A stretch of DNA of 64,000 bases. It comes from Oxyruncus cristatus (taxonomy: Eukaryota; Chordata; Aves; Passeriformes; Cotingidae). The translations under genes were made by a program, and so were the position numbers. Within the stretch, counting starts at the first letter, position 1, and every line of letters starts with the position of its first letter. Below the pieces are notes generated by a model. That model was not told the origin of the DNA. It saw only the letters and a list, made by a program, of their open reading frames with translations, and searched no databases. The stretch spans positions 124,001-188,000 of the forward strand of contig VXAY01004983.1 of the NCBI GenBank assembly GCA_013399855.1, in the 5' to 3' direction. This document shows positions 62,301 to 64,000 of the stretch, one piece after another.

Positions 62301-63534
62301 ACTATGAATTCTAGGTCACTAATTGGTGAGAAAATGAATATATTCCCTAGGCATATTTTCTTCCTGTTTAGGTTTGCAAGACTTGCTGCCAATACCTTCA
62401 TCAGTCAAGGAGTTCCAGTTTATCTGTTCTCTGATATAATACCAACTCCCTTTGTGGTAGGTTTTTCTATTATATCTTTTTATATACTACATCTTTTTTA
62501 TATACACACAAAATCTGTCAGTTTGCATTACTTACATTAAGAATAACTAGATAAACCACTTTTTACTTTTTAAGCTCTTCCTGCAGTTAGTCTTGTGCTT
62601 ATTTAGCTATGTTTAGTTTACAACATCCATAGCAAGAGAAGGGAGAATGTGAAATGTCAGTGACAGTGACAGCATTTCTAATCATTCCTGCTTTCAGGCA
62701 GACTTGTCTTGTAGAAAGCATCTCATTGTTTCTAGATTGCTGTGGAGTTTGAAATCTGAAACATACACACAAATTTAGTTTTGTGATTGTTGTAGATTTA
62801 GGATCAAATTCTTCATAGTGCAGTTTAAAGCAGTGTTGCAAGAGCTGCAGTTGATTGCATTTCACTATTAAATAAAGAGCCAGGAGTAAACATACATAGA
62901 ACCTGTGGTCACAAATAATGTTTTATTTTTAATTCACTCTGTCTGTTTTGGGCTAATTTATAAGAGCTCTCTACAAAAATTCTCTTCTGAATGACGATGG
63001 TGTTAGTTGCTCCACAGGCTGCTCTCAGAAGACAGTATGGATGAGACTGCTTGAGTTGCAGTTCTCTGCCCCATGTGGACTTCTGTCATTACCCCAACAG
63101 ACTTTTCACTACCCCTAAGACTTTGGGTACCTCAGGTCATTCTACAGTAGGCAACACATGCATTTGGCTTCCCTCTATAAATATGCTGGTCTAGAGATTC
63201 ACAAAGCATCTGAAACAATACTAAGAACATATAAATGGAAAAATGCACAAGAAAAAGCAAGGACTAAAGTTGTACCACATAGGGTTAGTGGAGCAAGTAC
63301 TACTTAGTTTCTGCTTTAGGAAGTCAGTGTGTAGGAATCACATGCTGGTTTTCTTTTTGTTTAGCAGTATGGAAGTATTATGTATGAATGAGAATAAATA
63401 ATATATAATATGTTGCACATTCCACTTCAGATAACTTTCTCTTTTTACAGCCATATACAGTAACTCATCTGAAGCTTTGTGCTGGAATTATGGTTACAGC
63501 TTCCCATAATCCAAAACAAGACAATGGTTACAAG
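56232..63534 (+). CDS. PGM2: PGM2, phosphoglucomutase 2 / phosphopentomutase (exons 1-5, 3' part outside window)
   Basis: PGM2 is a cytosolic enzyme of the alpha-D-phosphohexomutase family. It interconverts ribose-1-phosphate and deoxyribose-1-phosphate with their 5-phosphates in nucleoside salvage, with weaker phosphoglucomutase activity. Coding blocks 56232-56303, 60864-61031, 61919-62025, 62372-62456 and 63451-63534 all have GT/AG borders and matching phases, and give 172 continuous residues of a family near 610. Visible landmarks are an N-terminal EQWLLWDK, FGTAGLRAAMG at 54-64, IQTTQGFCRYLE at about 76-87, FDARAH..SSGGSS, and the catalytic phosphoserine loop TASHNPKQDNGYK with Ser162 (three residues fewer than human numbering, from the shorter N-terminus). 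The start is chosen because it aligns with the mammalian initiator region (MAA...) and opens the exon that splices in phase. The remaining exons lie beyond 64000. Confidence 0.96.
56304..60863 (+). other. PGM2 intron 1
   Basis: 4.56 kb. The first 300 bases are still GC-rich, then AT-rich. It includes a 14-A run (58674-58687) and a GATA/TA microsatellite (60600-60633). I recognise no additional exon or TE. Confidence 0.85.
60600..60633. repeat. (GATA)n / (TA)n microsatellite
   Basis: About five GATA units followed by a short TA/CA-type stretch, in PGM2 intron 1. Confidence 0.9.
60864..61031 (+). CDS. PGM2: PGM2 coding exon 2
   Basis: 56 whole codons between TTATATCTACAG and ACCCAG|GTATTG. 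It begins NPKTYAIVKQLLAEGNAGEL and includes FGSRMEFGTAGLRAAMG, the glycine-rich N-terminal phosphohexomutase signature, then MNDLTIIQTTQ. Confidence 0.97.
61032..61918 (+). other. PGM2 intron 2
   Basis: 887 bases, AT-rich, with no recognisable element. Confidence 0.85.
61919..62025 (+). CDS. PGM2: PGM2 coding exon 3
   Basis: 107 bases between GTGTTCAG and AAAAG|GTACTT. It encodes GFCRYLEKNFSDLKKRGVVI then GFDARAHLSSGGSSK, and ends with two bases of an Arg codon. Confidence 0.96.
62026..62371 (+). other. PGM2 intron 3
   Basis: 346 bases, AT-rich, with no recognisable element. Confidence 0.85.
62372..62456 (+). CDS. PGM2: PGM2 coding exon 4
   Basis: 85 bases between TTCCTGTTTAG and TTTGTG|GTAGGT. 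Its first base completes the split Arg, then it reads FARLAANTFISQGVPVYLFS and DIIPTPFV. It ends phase 0. Confidence 0.96.
62457..63450 (+). other. PGM2 intron 4
   Basis: 994 bases, AT-rich, with no repeat family recognised. Confidence 0.85.
63451..63534 (+). CDS. PGM2: PGM2 coding exon 5 (active-site exon)
   Basis: 28 codons between TCTTTTTACAG and TACAAG|GTATCC. It encodes PYTVTHLKLCAGIMV followed by TASHNPKQDNGYK. The Ser of TASHNP is the residue that is phosphorylated during catalysis in this family, so the gene is intact at its key site. Confidence 0.97.
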
Positions 63535-64000
63535 GTATCCCTACGTGTTCTGCTTTCTAGCTCTTTTCAAACCTTTTTTTTACATGTAGAGAGACTAATG
63601 CTATATAGTTCCTATCATGGTATAGATGAAATTAATTGCTAGTCTCATCTCTTCTAAGTGTAAGTATTTAAAGCTAGTGGCGTATTATACTAGTACCATA
63701 GTTAAAATCTTTGCTCTAGAAACCAGGAAGTAATGCCATTGCATACTTTGGAACACTTTAAAATATTGGCTTCTTTTCAAAAGCATTAATTATTTCTCTA
63801 GTTCATGAATTTAAAAGATCTCCTTAGTTTTACAAACCTGGAAAGTTCAAAATATGTAAAGCCTAATGAGTTGCTTGTGCAAAACATTTACATGTGATAC
63901 AGTTATCGGTTTAAGTTTTTTCTGTGAAAGAAATCTGCTTTCCACTGAAAAATCATATTTGAATTACCTGTCCACCAATCATTCCATAGCTGGGCTAGAC
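63535..64000 (+). other. PGM2 intron 5, cut by the window edge
   Basis: 466 bases of AT-rich intron sequence. The next expected exon (starting near the VYWDNG block in mammals) is not reached. Confidence 0.8.

Noticed and set aside
1..64000. Search for CRISPR arrays, operons, rRNA or tRNA genes, endogenous retrovirus genes and toxin genes
   Set aside because: None recognised. The only tandem arrays are microsatellites and CR1 tails, and the only reverse-transcriptase remnants are CR1 ORF2 ends.

Overview
This window looks like bird nuclear DNA. It is AT-rich and almost gene-free, with widely spaced exons, two CpG-island promoters and several truncated CR1 LINE fragments ending in the ATTCTATG-type tail typical of avian CR1. 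No prokaryotic or viral genome organisation is present. Two protein-coding genes are recognised by reading exons frame by frame and checking that splice phases join. RELL1 (RELT-like 1) is on the minus strand at about 15.06-30.54 kb. PGM2 (phosphoglucomutase 2 / phosphopentomutase) is on the plus strand from 56.23 kb and runs off the right edge. From memory, these two genes are also neighbours on human chromosome 4p14 in this divergent arrangement, which supports both calls.

Layout. 1-14.7 kb is non-coding sequence downstream of RELL1. It includes a 373-bp direct duplication (449-821 and 856-1228) joined at a single N, which looks like an assembly artefact. 14.74-15.06 kb is the likely RELL1 3' UTR with three AATAAA signals. 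15.06-30.54 kb is RELL1 in six coding exons; exon 1 is mostly lost in an N gap (30479-30543), but its last 24 bases are visible and join in phase to exon 2. 30.0-30.9 kb is the RELL1 CpG island, with an NRF1-like site and a GC box. 31-55.6 kb is intergenic, with CR1 fragments, a strong CTCF-like motif at 47.88 kb, a 19-bp perfect hairpin at 45.98 kb and a duplicated palindromic element. 55.69-56.6 kb is the PGM2 CpG island, interrupted by an N gap (56035-56174) and a hexamer repeat that abuts the start codon. 56.23-63.53 kb carries PGM2 coding exons 1-5, including the catalytic phosphoserine motif.

RELL1 encodes a single-pass membrane adaptor of the RELT family. PGM2 encodes a cytosolic sugar-phosphate mutase. 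They share no evident pathway; the divergent arrangement with separate promoters about 25 kb apart suggests independent regulation. I found no convincing new biological system. The items most worth a second look are the assembly joint near the left edge, the two promoter gaps that hide first-exon sequence, a 12-residue tandem duplication at the RELL1 C-terminus, the hexamer array at the PGM2 start codon, and the hairpin and CTCF-like elements between the genes.
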